DNA of 64,000 nt from Leminorella richardii (GTDB taxonomy: Bacteria > Pseudomonadota > Gammaproteobacteria > Enterobacterales > Enterobacteriaceae). Position numbers and translations under genes: made by a program. Location of the stretch: NCBI RefSeq assembly GCF_900478135.1, contig NZ_LS483470.1:1732501-1796500 (forward strand), in the 5' to 3' direction. The notes below the pieces were generated by a model. It made no database searches. It saw only the letters and a list, made by a program, of their open reading frames with translations, and had not been told where the DNA came from. Of the stretch, positions 45,383-55,600 are shown one piece after another (within the stretch, counting starts at the first letter, position 1; every line of letters begins with the position of its first letter).

Positions 45383-46768
45383 ATGATGTATACGATAAAT
45401 CGCTTCAGGCCGCGCGCAGCGCGGCACTGGAGTATTCTGGGTTTGGTAGTTATCAGTAGCATATCGGTATTGGCTTTCTCAGAAGCTAACGCCGCTGAAC
45501 CGGATGACTACCGCTGGAGCGCAGCGCCCAGCGAGGCACAGCTTAATGCACTAACCATTCGCGATGCGATCCTGAGAGCGTTTTCTCGCAATCCACAGAT
45601 TGCTCAAGCCGCAGCTCAAATTGAAGTCGGGCAGGCAAACCTAAGTGCAGCTGAAAGCGCCTGGTTTCCACAGGTTTCTTTGCAGGGGGGGGCTGGTCGT
45701 TCTCACCAAACGGACTCTGCGGGATCGTTGAATAACAACGGGTCGGTGGGGATGAATCTGCAACAGCTGCTGTACGACTTTGGTAAAACCAGCGGCAGCA
45801 TTGACGAGCAGAATAATCTGACCGCCGCCTATACGTATCAGATGTACAGCACGATGAACGCCGTTGGGCAGCAAACGCTGCAAAACTATCTACAGGTTAA
45901 GCGCTATCAGGAATTGGCTCAGGCGTCGATGCGCAACCTGCTGTCGCTACAAAAGGTGCGAGATATGGCGCAAATGCGTGCAGACGCCGGGCTCAGCTCG
46001 CAGTCTGACGTGCTTCAGGCCAGCTCGCGCATTGCTGCAATGAACGCCACCTATGAACAGTATCAGTCACAGGTGCGCTCTTCTCAGGCCGCGCTGGCGG
46101 CACTGACCGGCGCCATCTCCGATAATCTTCCCGATGTACCGCAAAGCCTGCTCAAACAGGAAATGAAGCAAACGCTGTCTTACCAGCAAAACAACGCTGT
46201 GCGCAGCGCTCAGGCAAAGCAGCAGGCGGCGGCTCAGCGCGTTGAGCAGGCTAAGGCGCAGCGTTGGCCGACGGTGTCGGTTCAGGCCGGGCGTACTCGC
46301 TACTCCTATAACACCGGCAACTACTGGGACGACCAGATTCAGCTGGTGGTCAATGCGCCGATTTATCAGGGAGGCGCGTTGAATGCAAAAATTGACGCAG
46401 CTGAAGGAGAACGGCGTGCCGCTCAGGCTGAAGTCGAAGCCAATAAGCTGGATATTAACCAAAAGGCAGCGACGGCCTATGCCGATATGTACGGCGCTGG
46501 CCAAAGGCAAATGGCTGGAAAGGCTCAACAGACAAGCGCAGAGCAGACGCGCGGCGTTTATCAGGATGAATATAAGCTCAGCAAGCGCAGCCTTAACGAT
46601 CTTCTTAGCGTCGAACAGGACGTCATGCAGGCTGACGTTGCCGAGATTGGCGCGCGCTATGACGCCTGGGACGCGGCGGTTCGCTATGCCGGTGCAGCAG
46701 ACAACCTGCTGGACATGTTGGGTATTGTTCGCCACAAGGCCGAAGACGATGCGCTGCCCGCTCTGTAA
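45383..46768 (+). CDS. TolC-like outer-membrane channel of the adhesin type I secretion system
   Basis: A 461-residue outer-membrane efflux-type protein with a signal peptide (cleavage near EANAAE) and two TolC-like repeats: LRAFSRNPQIAQAAAQI with LLYDFGKTSG, then VNAPIYQGGALNAKIDAA. Long alpha-helical coiled stretches should form the periplasmic tunnel. It corresponds to BapB/LapE. The ATG at 45383 has an AGGTGGGG site just upstream; the frame stays open three codons further to a GTG. It is the first of three exporter genes. Confidence 0.9.
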   Translation: MMYTINRFRPRAARHWSILGLVVISSISVLAFSEANAAEPDDYRWSAAPSEAQLNALTIRDAILRAFSRNPQIAQAAAQIEVGQANLSAAESAWFPQVSLQGGAGRSHQTDSAGSLNNNGSVGMNLQQLLYDFGKTSGSIDEQNNLTAAYTYQMYSTMNAVGQQTLQNYLQVKRYQELAQASMRNLLSLQKVRDMAQMRADAGLSSQSDVLQASSRIAAMNATYEQYQSQVRSSQAALAALTGAISDNLPDVPQSLLKQEMKQTLSYQQNNAVRSAQAKQQAAAQRVEQAKAQRWPTVSVQAGRTRYSYNTGNYWDDQIQLVVNAPIYQGGALNAKIDAAEGERRAAQAEVEANKLDINQKAATAYADMYGAGQRQMAGKAQQTSAEQTRGVYQDEYKLSKRSLNDLLSVEQDVMQADVAEIGARYDAWDAAVRYAGAADNLLDMLGIVRHKAEDDALPAL

Positions 46769-46810
46769 CGACAGGGCTACGCGCTCCATCCGCATATTGG
46801 GGAAACTGCA

Positions 46811-48949
46811 ATGACAAACTATCCCGATACCGAAGTCTGGATCACCACCATGGCGAGAGCCGCCGGGCAGTTTGGTTTATCTATCGACGTTCCCGCGCTG
46901 CGTCAGCAGATGCGCTGGTATGAAAGCCTGCCTTTGCTGCGCCGTTTGGAATGCATCGGTGGAATGATGGGGCTACAAATCAGCACATCTCCGGCGGCTA
47001 AGACGCGCTGGAGAAACGAGCTGCTGCCGGTTATCGCTCAGCTTCAGGACGGCTCTCCCATTGTGCTGGAGTCGATGGACGCCGACGGTAATGTGACCTA
47101 CTGGCTAGGCGCTAGCGGCAATATGAAGCGCGAAGTGGCGCTGGATGAGCTGCTGACGAGGCTTCAGCCAGACGTCATCCTGTTGGGCATTGCCGATCGG
47201 GGTAAAGATGCGCGAATTGACGAATTTATTCGCCCTTATCAGCAGCACTGGTTCTGGCAGCATTTTCGCCATGCTGGCCGCCAGCTGGGGGAAATCTCGC
47301 TGGCGTCAGTCGTGGGTAACGTGCTGGCGCTGGGGGGCATTCTGTTTTCCATGCAGGTGTATGACCGGGTTATTCCCGCTGAATCCTATCCTACGCTGTG
47401 GGTGCTTTTTTTGGGCGTGCTGGTAGCCGCAGCGCTGGAGTTTGCCGTTCGTCAGGCGCGTACGCACATTTCGGACATTATGGGAAAGGTCGTAGATCTC
47501 AAAGTCTCCTCGCTGTTTTTTGCCCGAGCGATGGCGATTAAAAACGACGAGCGGCCGAAGTCTACCGGCTCTTTTATTTCTCAGCTGCGGGAAATCGATC
47601 AGGTGCGCGAGCTGTTAACGTCGACAACGCTGGGGGCAGCTGCGGACATGCCGTTTGTGCTGCTGTTCCTTGGCATTATGGCGTGGGTTGGCGGCTGGCT
47701 GGTGCTGATTCCGTTGTTAGCTATTCCTCTTATTGTGATCCCCGGCATTTTGGTGCAGTGGCCCATGGCGAGGCTGGCTAAAGAGGGGATGCGCGAGAGC
47801 GCCATCCGCAATGCCGTTTTAGTGGAGTCGATTGAAGGGGTTGAAGACATTAAAGCACTGCAGGCTGAACCCTATTTTCAGCGGCAGTGGGAGCAAACTC
47901 ATGCGGTTAGCGCGTCGATTGGCATGAAACAACGGCTGTGGGGCTCACGCCTGACGGGGTGGGCTTCAACCGTACAGCAAATCACCTATGCGGGTATGCT
48001 GGTGTTCGGTGCCTATCTGGTGCTGGCGGGAGAAATCACCACCGGAACCATGGTGGCCTGTAGCCTGCTCTCGTCTCGCACTATTGCACCGCTGATGCAG
48101 TTGACGATGGTGTTTTCCCGCTGGCAGCACGCTAAAAACGCCATGGAAGGGCTGAATGAGCTGTTGAAAAAGCCCCTTGACCGGGATACGGAAAAGAATA
48201 TGGCGCGCTGTCCGGTACTGTCCGGGCACTATCAGCTGCAAAACGTGCAGTACAGCTATGATGAAGAAAAGGCTGTACAGGCTTTGCACATTGATAGCCT
48301 AGAGATTAAGGCCGGGGAGCGAGTAGCCGTTCTCGGCAAAGTGGGCATGGGCAAATCAACGCTGCTTAAGCTGCTTTCCGGTCAGGCTGAAGCCAACCGG
48401 GGAAAGGTGATTATCGACGGTGTGGATATGAGCCAGATCGATCCGGTAGACGTGCGCCGTCAGGTTGGGCTGCTGTCTCAGGATTCACGTCTGTTTTTCG
48501 GCACTCTGCGTCAGAATCTGATGCTGGGGCATCCACACGCCACCGAGCAGGAGCTTATTCAAGCGCTGCGTATCAGCGGTGCATTGAGCCTAGTGCAACA
48601 GGACGCCGCCAGTCTGGATCGCATGATCAATGAAGGCGGCCGGGGGCTGTCTGGCGGTCAGCGGCAGATGGTGATGCTGAGTCGACTGATTGTGCGTAAT
48701 CCACAGGTAGTCCTACTGGATGAGCCTACTGCATCAATGGACGAGCATCTGGAAAACTATGTGATTCATCAGCTTGGAAACTGGATGACGGGCAGGACCC
48801 TGGTATTGGTAACGCATCGCCCTGCGCTACTGGCGCTGGTTGACCGAATTATCGTGGTGGAAGGGGGCAAGATCGTTGCTGACGGCCCGCGCGACGAGAT
48901 ACTGACAAAGGCCAGCCGCAGCGCTCACGTTGCGTCTGCGGTTGCCTGA
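46811..48949 (+). CDS. Type I secretion ABC transporter of the LapB/BapC type
   Basis: A 712-residue ABC exporter. The N-terminal about 130 residues form a C39-like domain in which the catalytic cysteine region reads TTMARAAGQFGLS, so the cysteine is missing and this is a docking rather than a peptidase domain. A membrane domain follows (about 155-440, five or six helices). The ATPase has Walker A GKVGMGKST at 509-517, signature LSGGQRQ at 613-619, Walker B acid pair D637-E638, and the switch histidine in VTHRP. It should bind the adhesin C-terminus and drive its export through the TolC-like channel. Confidence 0.92.
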   Translation: MTNYPDTEVWITTMARAAGQFGLSIDVPALRQQMRWYESLPLLRRLECIGGMMGLQISTSPAAKTRWRNELLPVIAQLQDGSPIVLESMDADGNVTYWLGASGNMKREVALDELLTRLQPDVILLGIADRGKDARIDEFIRPYQQHWFWQHFRHAGRQLGEISLASVVGNVLALGGILFSMQVYDRVIPAESYPTLWVLFLGVLVAAALEFAVRQARTHISDIMGKVVDLKVSSLFFARAMAIKNDERPKSTGSFISQLREIDQVRELLTSTTLGAAADMPFVLLFLGIMAWVGGWLVLIPLLAIPLIVIPGILVQWPMARLAKEGMRESAIRNAVLVESIEGVEDIKALQAEPYFQRQWEQTHAVSASIGMKQRLWGSRLTGWASTVQQITYAGMLVFGAYLVLAGEITTGTMVACSLLSSRTIAPLMQLTMVFSRWQHAKNAMEGLNELLKKPLDRDTEKNMARCPVLSGHYQLQNVQYSYDEEKAVQALHIDSLEIKAGERVAVLGKVGMGKSTLLKLLSGQAEANRGKVIIDGVDMSQIDPVDVRRQVGLLSQDSRLFFGTLRQNLMLGHPHATEQELIQALRISGALSLVQQDAASLDRMINEGGRGLSGGQRQMVMLSRLIVRNPQVVLLDEPTASMDEHLENYVIHQLGNWMTGRTLVLVTHRPALLALVDRIIVVEGGKIVADGPRDEILTKASRSAHVASAVA

Positions 48950-48962
48950 GAGGAGGCGCTTT

Positions 48963-50132
48963 ATGATTCAACCTTCCATGAACGATGAGCTGGCGCGCCA
49001 CAGCCGCTGGTACTCCTCTGTGGTTTGGCTAACGCTGCTGGGGCTCATTCTGTTTTTCCTATGGGCGGGCTTTGCCACACTGGATGAGGTCACCGTCGGA
49101 ACCGGCAAGATAACGCCATCGTCCCACTCCCAGCAGATTGAATCTCTCGACGGCGGCATTGTGTCTGAGCTGCCCGTGCAGGAAGGGGACATTGTTAATC
49201 GAGGGCAGGTATTGGCTCGCCTTGACCCTAAACGCTTCCAGTCAAACTTCGGCGAGGCTGCTTCTCGCGCGCGAACGCTGAGGGCTTCTGCCGAGCGCCT
49301 TCGGTCAGAGTTGAGCGGTGAACCGCTGGTTTTCAGCGCTGACACGCTTCGAGAGCCGGAGCTGGTTGCCCGCGAGCGGCAGCTGTATGAGTCTCGCCGC
49401 CGAAATCTGGATGAAACGGTCGAGAACTTTCAACAGTCCTACCGTTTGATCATGGCCGAATTGAAAATGACTCAGCCACTGGTAGCGAAAGGGGCCGCCA
49501 GTCAGGTAGAGGTGATTCGGCTACAGCGGCAGGCCAGTGAACTCAAGGGAAAAATCGACGAGGCGCGCAACCAGTATGCGGTAAGAGCCAGAGAAGAGCA
49601 GGTCAAGAATAACGCCGAACTGGACGCCCAGCTTGAAGTCGTCGCGGGTAAAGAGGATCAGCTGAATAGAGCGACGCTGATTTCTCCTGTGCGCGGCATC
49701 GTGAAAGACGTACAAATTACTACCGTCGGAGGCGTGCTTGCGCCGGGCGGTAAGCTAATGGAGATTGTACCGCTGGAAGACCGCCTGCTGGTGGACACGC
49801 GCATTAACCCGAAAGATATTGCCTATATTCGCAGCGGCCTGCCCGCCAAGGTGAAAATTACCGCCTATGACTCTTCTATCTATGGCGATCTCGAGGGGAC
49901 GGTTGAAGTGATTTCTCCGGATACGCTACAGGACGAAGTGCGACGCGATCAGTACTACTATCGTGTCTATGTGCGTACACAGAGTGCACAGCTGCACAAC
50001 AAAGCGGGAAAAACGTTCCCGATTTTACCGGGCATGGTGGCCAGCGTTGAAATTAAAACTGGACAAAAAACGGTGCTCGACTACCTGATCAAACCACTGA
50101 ACAAGGTCAAAGAAGCGCTGAGGGAGCGCTAA
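48963..50132 (+). CDS. HlyD-family membrane fusion protein of the adhesin secretion system
   Basis: A 389-residue adaptor with one N-terminal transmembrane helix (about 19-40), a lipoyl-like hairpin (QIESLDGGIVSELPVQEGDIV), a long coiled-coil (about 85-230), and the HlyD C-terminal motif region (LISPVRGIVKDVQ, LPGMVASVEIKTG). It bridges the ABC exporter and the TolC-like channel (BapD/LapC counterpart). The start at 48963 has AGAGGAGG upstream; an earlier start inside the end of the ABC gene is not supported. Confidence 0.92.
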   Translation: MIQPSMNDELARHSRWYSSVVWLTLLGLILFFLWAGFATLDEVTVGTGKITPSSHSQQIESLDGGIVSELPVQEGDIVNRGQVLARLDPKRFQSNFGEAASRARTLRASAERLRSELSGEPLVFSADTLREPELVARERQLYESRRRNLDETVENFQQSYRLIMAELKMTQPLVAKGAASQVEVIRLQRQASELKGKIDEARNQYAVRAREEQVKNNAELDAQLEVVAGKEDQLNRATLISPVRGIVKDVQITTVGGVLAPGGKLMEIVPLEDRLLVDTRINPKDIAYIRSGLPAKVKITAYDSSIYGDLEGTVEVISPDTLQDEVRRDQYYYRVYVRTQSAQLHNKAGKTFPILPGMVASVEIKTGQKTVLDYLIKPLNKVKEALRER

Positions 50133-50245
50133 AAGAGACTGCAAGTTTCATCGCTACGCTTTTGCAATAGACAGACATCTCAAAAACGACGCGTTGGGAT
50201 ATACTGTGCGAATATGAGACAACGGAACATGTCTGAGACGTAAAG

Positions 50246-51064
50246 ATGAAGTTAACCGAAATGTATCCCTCGCCTTTGCTGCGCGGTTACGTGAGCCGCT
50301 ACTGGTCATGGCAAGAAGAGGGCAGCCTGCCGCCTTTACTGCCCGGATGCGGCGGCGAGCTTTTTTTCTATCAGAGCCCTGTCGATACGATCCAATCCCA
50401 CGTTAACAGCGTGACGCGGCCAGCCAGTTCTCTGCTTTTGCCTAGACGCGCGGCCTTTCACTTTCAGCTTAATGCCCCAGTGAGCTTTATTGCAGTGCGC
50501 TTTCGAACCGGCGCGCTGAGGCACTTTAGCCCGCTGCCGGAAACAGTGATGACGGATACTTGCCTCAGTCCGATAGACATTTGGGGGAAGCCGGTAGCTG
50601 AGCTGGAGCAGCGCCTTTGCGAAGCAGCGAACACTGCCGCGCAGGTACAGCTCATCGAGCGGTTTTTACTTCAACAGCTGGCGCTGAATAAAAAATCGTC
50701 CCATCTCTGGCTAGATGAAGTGGTTAACCGAATGTACTACCGACATCGAAGCGTTACTCAGGGCGAACTTACGGCATTTTCGGGCTTTGGCGCTCGACAT
50801 TTTCAAAAGATATTTAAAAATCATTTTGGCATCGCGCCGAAGCGCTTTCAGCGAATTATTCGTTTCGAGCAGCTTACTCGGCACCTGTTGTTAAACCGCC
50901 AGCAGGACTATCTGTCGGCCGTGCTAGACTACGGTTATTACGATCAGTCGCACTTTATTAAGGACTTCAAATTTTTTATCGGCGCATCGCCGTCCGGTTT
51001 TCTCCAGGAAAAAAACTTTAGTTCGCATTTTTACAATACCCCTTCATTGCGCTCAGTAGGATAG
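50246..51064 (+). CDS. AraC-family transcriptional regulator
   Basis: A 272-residue regulator. The N-terminal sensing domain (about 1-140) has the form seen in regulators beginning with PSPLLRGYVSRYWSW. The C-terminal AraC domain has two helix-turn-helix units, with GFGARHFQKIFKNHFGIAPKRF at the first and DYGYYDQSHFIKDFKFFIGASPSGFL at the second. The ligand is unknown. It lies 113 bases after the secretion genes and 53 bases before a DUF6506 gene, with a perfect inverted repeat in that gap. Confidence 0.88.
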   Translation: MKLTEMYPSPLLRGYVSRYWSWQEEGSLPPLLPGCGGELFFYQSPVDTIQSHVNSVTRPASSLLLPRRAAFHFQLNAPVSFIAVRFRTGALRHFSPLPETVMTDTCLSPIDIWGKPVAELEQRLCEAANTAAQVQLIERFLLQQLALNKKSSHLWLDEVVNRMYYRHRSVTQGELTAFSGFGARHFQKIFKNHFGIAPKRFQRIIRFEQLTRHLLLNRQQDYLSAVLDYGYYDQSHFIKDFKFFIGASPSGFLQEKNFSSHFYNTPSLRSVG

Positions 51065-51068
51065 AGGC

Positions 51069-51089
51069 GGTCAGAAACGGTTTCTGACC
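51069..51089. promoter_or_regulatory. Perfect 10-1-10 inverted repeat between araC-type gene and DUF6506 gene
   Basis: Arms GGTCAGAAAC and GTTTCTGACC around one central G. As RNA it makes a stable hairpin with a small loop; as DNA it has the symmetry of a dimer operator. It lies five bases after the regulator's stop. Whether it is a terminator or operator is open. Confidence 0.45.
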
Positions 51090-51117
51090 ACGCTTAATAT
51101 CACTATGGAGGCACTGT

Positions 51118-51423
51118 ATGTCGCTTAAAGCCGCTTTTATTTTTATTTCACCCGAAGGAAATGCCGATATTCATCACGCTGATGTCTGTACGGACAGCGT
51201 GAGTGTGACCACCTGTGCAGTAAACAGCTATCAGGCTGCTTGCGATCTCGCTATAAGGTTGGTTAATCAGGGGACTGTCGCCATTGAGCTCTGCGGTGGT
51301 TTCGGTATTGAGGGCGTTGCTGCAGTAAAGCGCGCGGTTGAAGGTAAAGCGGTGGTTGGCGTTGTTCGCTTTGACCACCACCCCGGGCTTCAACACCAAA
51401 GCGGTGATAGTCTATTTAGTTAG
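51118..51423 (+). CDS. DUF6506 family protein
   Basis: A 101-residue cytoplasmic protein with the family marks KAAFIFISPEG at the start, AIELCGGFGIEG in the middle and VVGVVRFDHHPGL near the end. The function of the family is unknown. GGAGG lies before the ATG. Its position behind the AraC-type regulator suggests that the regulator controls it. Confidence 0.82.
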   Translation: MSLKAAFIFISPEGNADIHHADVCTDSVSVTTCAVNSYQAACDLAIRLVNQGTVAIELCGGFGIEGVAAVKRAVEGKAVVGVVRFDHHPGLQHQSGDSLFS

Positions 51424-51445
51424 GACAGATCTGCTTTTGACCGAT

Positions 51446-51471
51446 CAACCGCATGGGCATCCATGCGGTTG
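51446..51471. terminator. Hairpin after the DUF6506 gene
   Basis: Perfect 11-bp stem CAACCGCATGG/CCATGCGGTTG with loop GCAT, 23 bases after the stop. There is no long U tract (GTGCTTTA), so it is a probable but not classical terminator. Confidence 0.55.
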
Positions 51472-51603
51472 TGCTTTACAAGTCTGCGCGGCGCTGAAGT
51501 GGCAAGATAAGCCTCTTAAGAGCAAGTATTAGTCGTTTTTGAATGATAAATACGTTGCCTAATTAAAATAAAAAAGAGAGTTTTCATTATAAATTGAAGG
51601 AAT

Positions 51604-51951
51604 ATGATTTCTTTCTTTTCTAATTATTCAAACGGTGAAGATTTAGCTGTTTTTTATGATTTAAACGGTTGTGAGAATTATTTTTTTAGATAATCAGTGC
51701 TACGGTTTCATCTTGAGCTTCCCTTAAAGGACACGGTTTCTCCGGTAGTCCATCAAATATACGCTGTTGAAAAACATATCTTTTTTATCGACGTTAGTAC
51801 GTTCCAATCTGCCTTGGTAAGCGAAAAAATCCTTTTAAATGATAGTGTTATAGAGTCATTGAGTCAAAAAATCATAATCACTAGTGTTATCACTTGTATT
51901 TTGACTAATGTCGATCTTTTATTTTTGTTTTTTAGCAATATCAGTATTTAG
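51604..51951 (+). pseudogene. Possible small gene interrupted by an in-frame stop
   Basis: An ATG at 51604 with AAGGA just upstream opens a frame that codes 29 residues (GEDLAVFYDLNGCENYFFR) and meets TAA at 51691. The same frame then continues for 85 more codons (LRFHLELPLKDTVSPVVHQ and on) to TAG at 51951. The join looks like one protein of about 115 residues with a nonsense mutation. The region is AT-rich and no family is recognised. It could also be chance reading through AT-rich DNA. Confidence 0.3.
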
Positions 51952-52217
51952 TTTTGTTTTTAATGGTGTTTTTCAATTTATTGGTCTAATCAGTTGATGA
52001 ATGGCATTAATTCGATCTATTATTTTATTAAAAGAATGGTTTTTAAACTTTCTGGGATTTTCTTAAACGCCTATTTCATACGGTTAATGGACTGAGAAAA
52101 CCGTTGCTTGATGCATTTTGGATGAAGCGAAAAATCAAACGTTTTTACTGAAAGCGGATTGGGTTGCCGTATCAGTTAATGCAAAGAGAAGCATCATTAT
52201 TGTTTCTGAGGTGATAT

Positions 52218-52457
52218 ATGGCATGGACGGCATTTAAAACATATCGATTAATCACCACGCCAGAATGTAAATTCTGCGGCAAAAAAGACAGCGTTCGTAA
52301 ACACGGGCGAGGAAAGAGTGGTATGCAGCGCTACCGCTGTGAACGCTGCAGTCGCACGTTTCAAACTAAGTATATCTATCCAGCTTACCGTTCTGGATTA
52401 CAGCACGAAGTTGCTCACCATCCCTTAGGGAAGAATTCGCCTGTCAGAATAGCTTAG
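52218..52457 (+). mobile_element. IS1-family InsA remnant
   Basis: A 79-residue frame whose first 60 residues match the zinc-finger part of IS1 InsA: CKFCGKKDSVRKHGRGKSG, then MQRYRCERCSRTFQTKYIYPA. InsA is normally about 91 residues; after SG the sequence (LQHEVAHHPLGKN) no longer fits, and no InsB frame follows. A ribosome site (GAGGTGATAT) is retained. No IS1 terminal inverted repeats were recognised, so this is a decayed fragment marking past insertion and deletion. Confidence 0.7.
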
Positions 52458-52674
52458 TGTCCAAATAAATATAGAAGCCGCTAAATGCTGCAGTAGCCCA
52501 TTCGTTTTAAAAGCGTGCGGCAATGGCAGTGTGAGTGAGGAAGACTTTAACCGCATGGAATAGAAGATATTTGCTACGCGCGCTGGCGCAGGCAGAAGGT
52601 CAACCGGGCGACAAAGACTGACGTTCACAAAGCCCTTAAAAAATACTGTTATATTAAATAAGGAAGTTATTAAT
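52458..52674 (+). other. Gene-poor stretch before the autotransporter, with possible coding relic
   Basis: No intact gene. Short coding-like pieces in two different frames (CGNGSVSEEDFNRME near 52510-52556 and YLLRALAQAEGQPGDKD near 52567-52620) suggest debris of an unidentified gene. The last bases hold the autotransporter ribosome site AAGGAAG. Confidence 0.3.
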
Positions 52675-55600
52675 ATGCTCAAGAAATATAGAGCGTCCAT
52701 ACTAGGCTCTGCGATAGCCTCAGCGCTGTTCACTACCTGTACGATACCGGCCTTTGCGGCCAACATCATCGTTGACAGTCACCAAACGGTACCGGGTGAT
52801 TTTCCCTCTTCTTGGACTATCGCTCTGGGAGACCAGCTGCTTATTGGCCACAGCGCTAACGGCGAATTGACCATTAGTAGCGGTGCAAATGTTTACACAC
52901 CTTCACCCATCCAGATCGGCGGCGCCATTAACGGCCCGAGCTATGGAACCGGCGTTGTCGGTACCGGAACCGGGACGCTAAACGTGCAGGGCGTGGGCAC
53001 TATTTTGACCTCAAAAGGCGACTTTACCGTAGGTAAAACCGCGACAGGCAGTTTGACGGTAACGGATAAGGCTTCCCTGATCGCCTCTAAACTGTACGTT
53101 GGTTTTGACGGGAACGGCGAGGCTTTAATATCAAACGGCGCGACGGCGCAAATCGGTATCTTTGATATCGGCGGCGTTCAAGGCTGGTATAACACAACGT
53201 ATAGACACGGAACCGGAGAAGGTAAGGCCACGATTACCGGTATAGGTACTGACGTTGACGTCTCCACCTACATTACCGTTGGCAACAATGCGAAGGGCTA
53301 TCTGGAAGTTCTGGACGGAGCAAAAGTAGCTATCAACACCGGTACGGGCACTTTTGGCGGAATTTTAACCATTTCTAACCTGGGGAAAAGCGGAACGGTT
53401 GTTGTTGACGGCGCAGGCTCGCAGCTTACGTCAACCCAAGGCATTTTAATGAACGGGGATGCTGCCGCAACTGCGGACTCCTGGGCCACGCTAAAGGTCT
53501 CTAATAGCGGATACGTTCACACAGACGACATGCTGAAAAGCACTATTTCTTCAAACAGTCGCGCCAGAATCGACGTGGTTAGTGGCGGTAATCTGGACGT
53601 AGCAAAAAACGTCTATATAGGGGCTAATAACAGCTCAGTTCAAACGGAAAACGTGATTAATATTGACGGAGGTGGTTCGTTTACCGCTAAAAGCGCCTTT
53701 ATTGCGGCCAGAAACGACAGCGCTAAGCTGGATGTAAATATCAGCAACGGCGGGAAACTGCTGGTCGGAAGCAATGCCGGCCACTGGGCTGCGTTTAACG
53801 AAGGTGTGAATTCAGTCACCAACTTCAATATGTCGACAAACGGTGTGTTTGAAGCGCCAGAGGTTTATCTTGGATTTCGCGGTACGACAAACCTAAATAT
53901 CATGTCCGGCAGTCAGTTTATTATTTCGGGTCTGACCTATATTTCAGATGACGCTGCCAGCCTGACCAACATACTCGTGTCCGGCGCGTCGTCACTGTAC
54001 TCGACGGATTCAGCCTATGTTGCCTTTGACGGTACGGCAAACATTTATGTTGCTGATTCAGGCACGTTTCAGTCAACGAATGGAATACATCTGGCTTACG
54101 GCAGTGGGGCGGCAGCTACCCTCAATGTTGGCACTGGGGGTAAAGCCGGCACTGTTGATACGCCCACCATCATTGGCTACGCGGGCGGCGATGCGCAGGT
54201 TAATTTCCGCCATTCCGATGAGGCTGCTTTTGCTCCAGTCATGAGCGGAGCGCTTGGCGTCAATGTGGAAAATATCGCTAGCGGCAACACCATTTTTACT
54301 GCGCAGAATACCTATACCGGGGATACCCATGTAAAAACGGGGAAACTCTCCGCGGGAGCGGCAAACGCGTTTAGCGCCAATTCAGCCGTCTCGGTTGATA
54401 CCGGTGGCGTACTCAATCTTAATAACTACGATCAGAGCGTTGCCAGCCTGACCCACAAAGGCCTGCTTACTTTCGGCAATACTCCTGGCACCACGATGGA
54501 AGTGACCGGTGACTACGTCGGTGACGGGGGCACCATTGCCTTCAATACCGTACTGGCCTATGACGATGCGGCAACTGACCGCTTGGTCGTTCTTGGCAAT
54601 ACGTCGGGCACGACCAATGTCACCGTTGCTAACGCCGGAGGAACAGGCGCTCAAACGCTGGACGGAATCAAAATTGTAGAAGTGCAGGGCGCGTCTAACG
54701 GTGTCTTCGTCAAGGCGGCGGGGCAACGTATTGTTGCAGGCGCCTATGAGTACGATCTCGCCCGCGGTACGGATGCCAGCGCCAATAGCCAAAGCAGCAA
54801 CTGGTACCTGACCTCTACCTGTGTCAACGGCGTCGGAGATTGTGAAAATCCGGGCGGAGGCACCGAACCAGGAGATCCGGATCCGAAGCCGGGAGGAAAT
54901 GACGATAAAGAGCATATCTACCGCCCAGAAGGCGGCGCCTATATCGATAACATCGCCACGGCTAACCAGGCTTTTGTCCACACGCTGCACGACCGTTTGG
55001 GCGAGCCGCAGTATACCGATGCGGTAAAGGGACAGATTGAACATCCTACCAGCATGTGGTTAAGAACCGTTGGTGGACACAATCGTTCACACAGCAGTGA
55101 TTCACAGGCAAAAACTCAGAGCAACCGTTTTGTTATTCAGGGCGGCGGTGATATTGCCAGCTGGAGCAGCAGCGGAGAGGATCGTACTCACATTGGCCTG
55201 ATGTTTGGCTACGTCAATGGTAAAGGTAATACGCAGTCGCGCCTGACTGACTATAAGGCTAAAAGTCAGACTAACGGCTACAGTGCAGGTGTTTACGGTA
55301 CGTGGTACCAGAACGACGCAGAGAAAACGGGCCTGTATGTAGACAGCTGGGCACAATACAACTGGTTTAAGCACTCGATTAACGGCGATAATATCAGCGG
55401 TGAAAAGTATAAGTCTCGAGGCGAAGTGCTGTCGCTGGAGTCGGGCTATACCTTCTTGTTGAAGGACAACAAAGCGCGTCAGGAAAAGCTGTTTTTACAG
55501 CCACAGGCTCAGGTTGTCTGGATGAACGTCAAGGCGAAAGATCATCGCGAAACGAACGGAACCCGCGTTTCCAGCTACGGTGACGGTAATCTGATGACTC

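Noticed and set aside
46067..46795. 242-codon minus-strand frame over the TolC-like gene
   Set aside because: Overlaps a well supported gene and shows no homology or ribosome site.
51118..51399. Minus-strand frame over the DUF6506 gene
   Set aside because: Shadow of the + strand gene, which has family motifs and a GGAGG ribosome site.
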